From positions 124,001 through 188,000 of the forward strand of contig JANQGX010000088.1 of the NCBI GenBank assembly GCA_028282885.1: 64,000 bases of DNA, in the 5' to 3' direction. This document shows, piece by piece, positions 63,861-64,000 of this stretch (the first letter of the stretch is position 1; each line of letters starts with the position of its first letter). The position numbers and the translations under genes were made by a program. The notes under the pieces are model-generated. The model ran no database searches, was not told the DNA's origin, and worked only from the letters and a program-made list of their open reading frames with translations. The stretch is from SAR324 cluster bacterium. Lineage in GTDB: Bacteria > SAR324 > XYD2-FULL-50-16.

Positions 63861-64000
63861 TTTGAAGCCTCCGATTGCTGATATATGGATTCAGTCCCGG
63901 CATTCGGGTCGGGGATCCGTTTGAAAAGGGGTGGATCTTCCTGGCAGGTCTACCAATTGGTTTACCGATTAAGAAGAGTGAACCGGTTGTTCGCCGGAGA

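Noticed and set aside
1-64000. tRNA, rRNA, CRISPR arrays, insertion sequences or prophage genes
   Set aside because: Reading the intergenic regions revealed no tRNA T-loop consensus in a foldable context, no regularly spaced repeats and no transposase, integrase or phage-like protein. A tRNAscan or Infernal run could still find small RNAs missed by eye.

Overview
The window reads as one contiguous bacterial chromosome segment of moderate G+C, densely packed with short operons. The content suggests a metabolically versatile anaerobe of the Desulfobacterota ('Deltaproteobacteria') type. This is inferred from gene families only: a lactate racemase-like protein beside a D-lactate dehydrogenase-type FAD/Fe-S fusion, 2-hydroxyacyl-CoA dehydratase subunits, many low-potential Fe-S proteins, AprA/FrdA-like flavoproteins, a Mo/W oxidoreductase and TAXI-type TRAP transporters. 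No rRNA, tRNA, CRISPR array, transposase or phage gene was recognised. Broken gene remnants occur in three intergenic regions.

Layout. 1-2.8 kb: end of a sigma-54 activator, an azlCD branched-chain amino acid exporter with a near-consensus promoter and overlapping operator, and a TrmB-type regulator. 2.8-7 kb (minus strand): larA-like gene and FAD/Fe-S fusion oxidoreductase, separated by a perfect 17-bp hairpin. 7.7-9.1 kb: glycosyltransferase plus a small overlapping gene. 9-15.9 kb: fatty/aromatic acyl-CoA synthetase divergent from a class III CoA-transferase and two 2-hydroxyacyl-CoA dehydratase (benzoyl-CoA reductase-like) subunits, followed by a decayed remnant of the dehydratase activator ATPase and an IclR regulator. 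16-18.4 kb: membrane protein, periplasmic solute-binding protein, CBS-pair protein. 18.7-25.4 kb: RND efflux pump (membrane fusion protein and permease) with its own two-component system.

25.4-36.3 kb (minus strand): M20 peptidase, P1B metal ATPase and a His-rich membrane peptide; then a Dpp/Opp-type ABC importer with a cupin and an atypical PIG-L-like protein; then a CsoR-type repressor preceded by two CsoR-like operators.

36.6-53.2 kb is the most unusual part. Two mirrored paralogous modules face away from each other around 46.7-47.0 kb. Each carries a FadR-type GntR regulator, a TAXI solute-binding protein, a fused TRAP permease, an AprA/FrdA-like flavoprotein and a 2x[4Fe-4S] ferredoxin. 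The left copy adds an ACMSD-like amidohydrolase, a cytoplasmic Mo/W-bis-pterin oxidoreductase and a multi-cluster Fe-S subunit. I infer uptake and reductive or oxidative conversion of unidentified organic acids.

53.2-64 kb holds housekeeping and unknown genes: a GNAT acetyltransferase, an AAA ATPase, a CBS-ACT protein, an ArsA-like ATPase triad, the CstA peptide/pyruvate transporter with a clear intrinsic terminator, a DUF4438 protein and a class V aminotransferase with a C-terminal extension.
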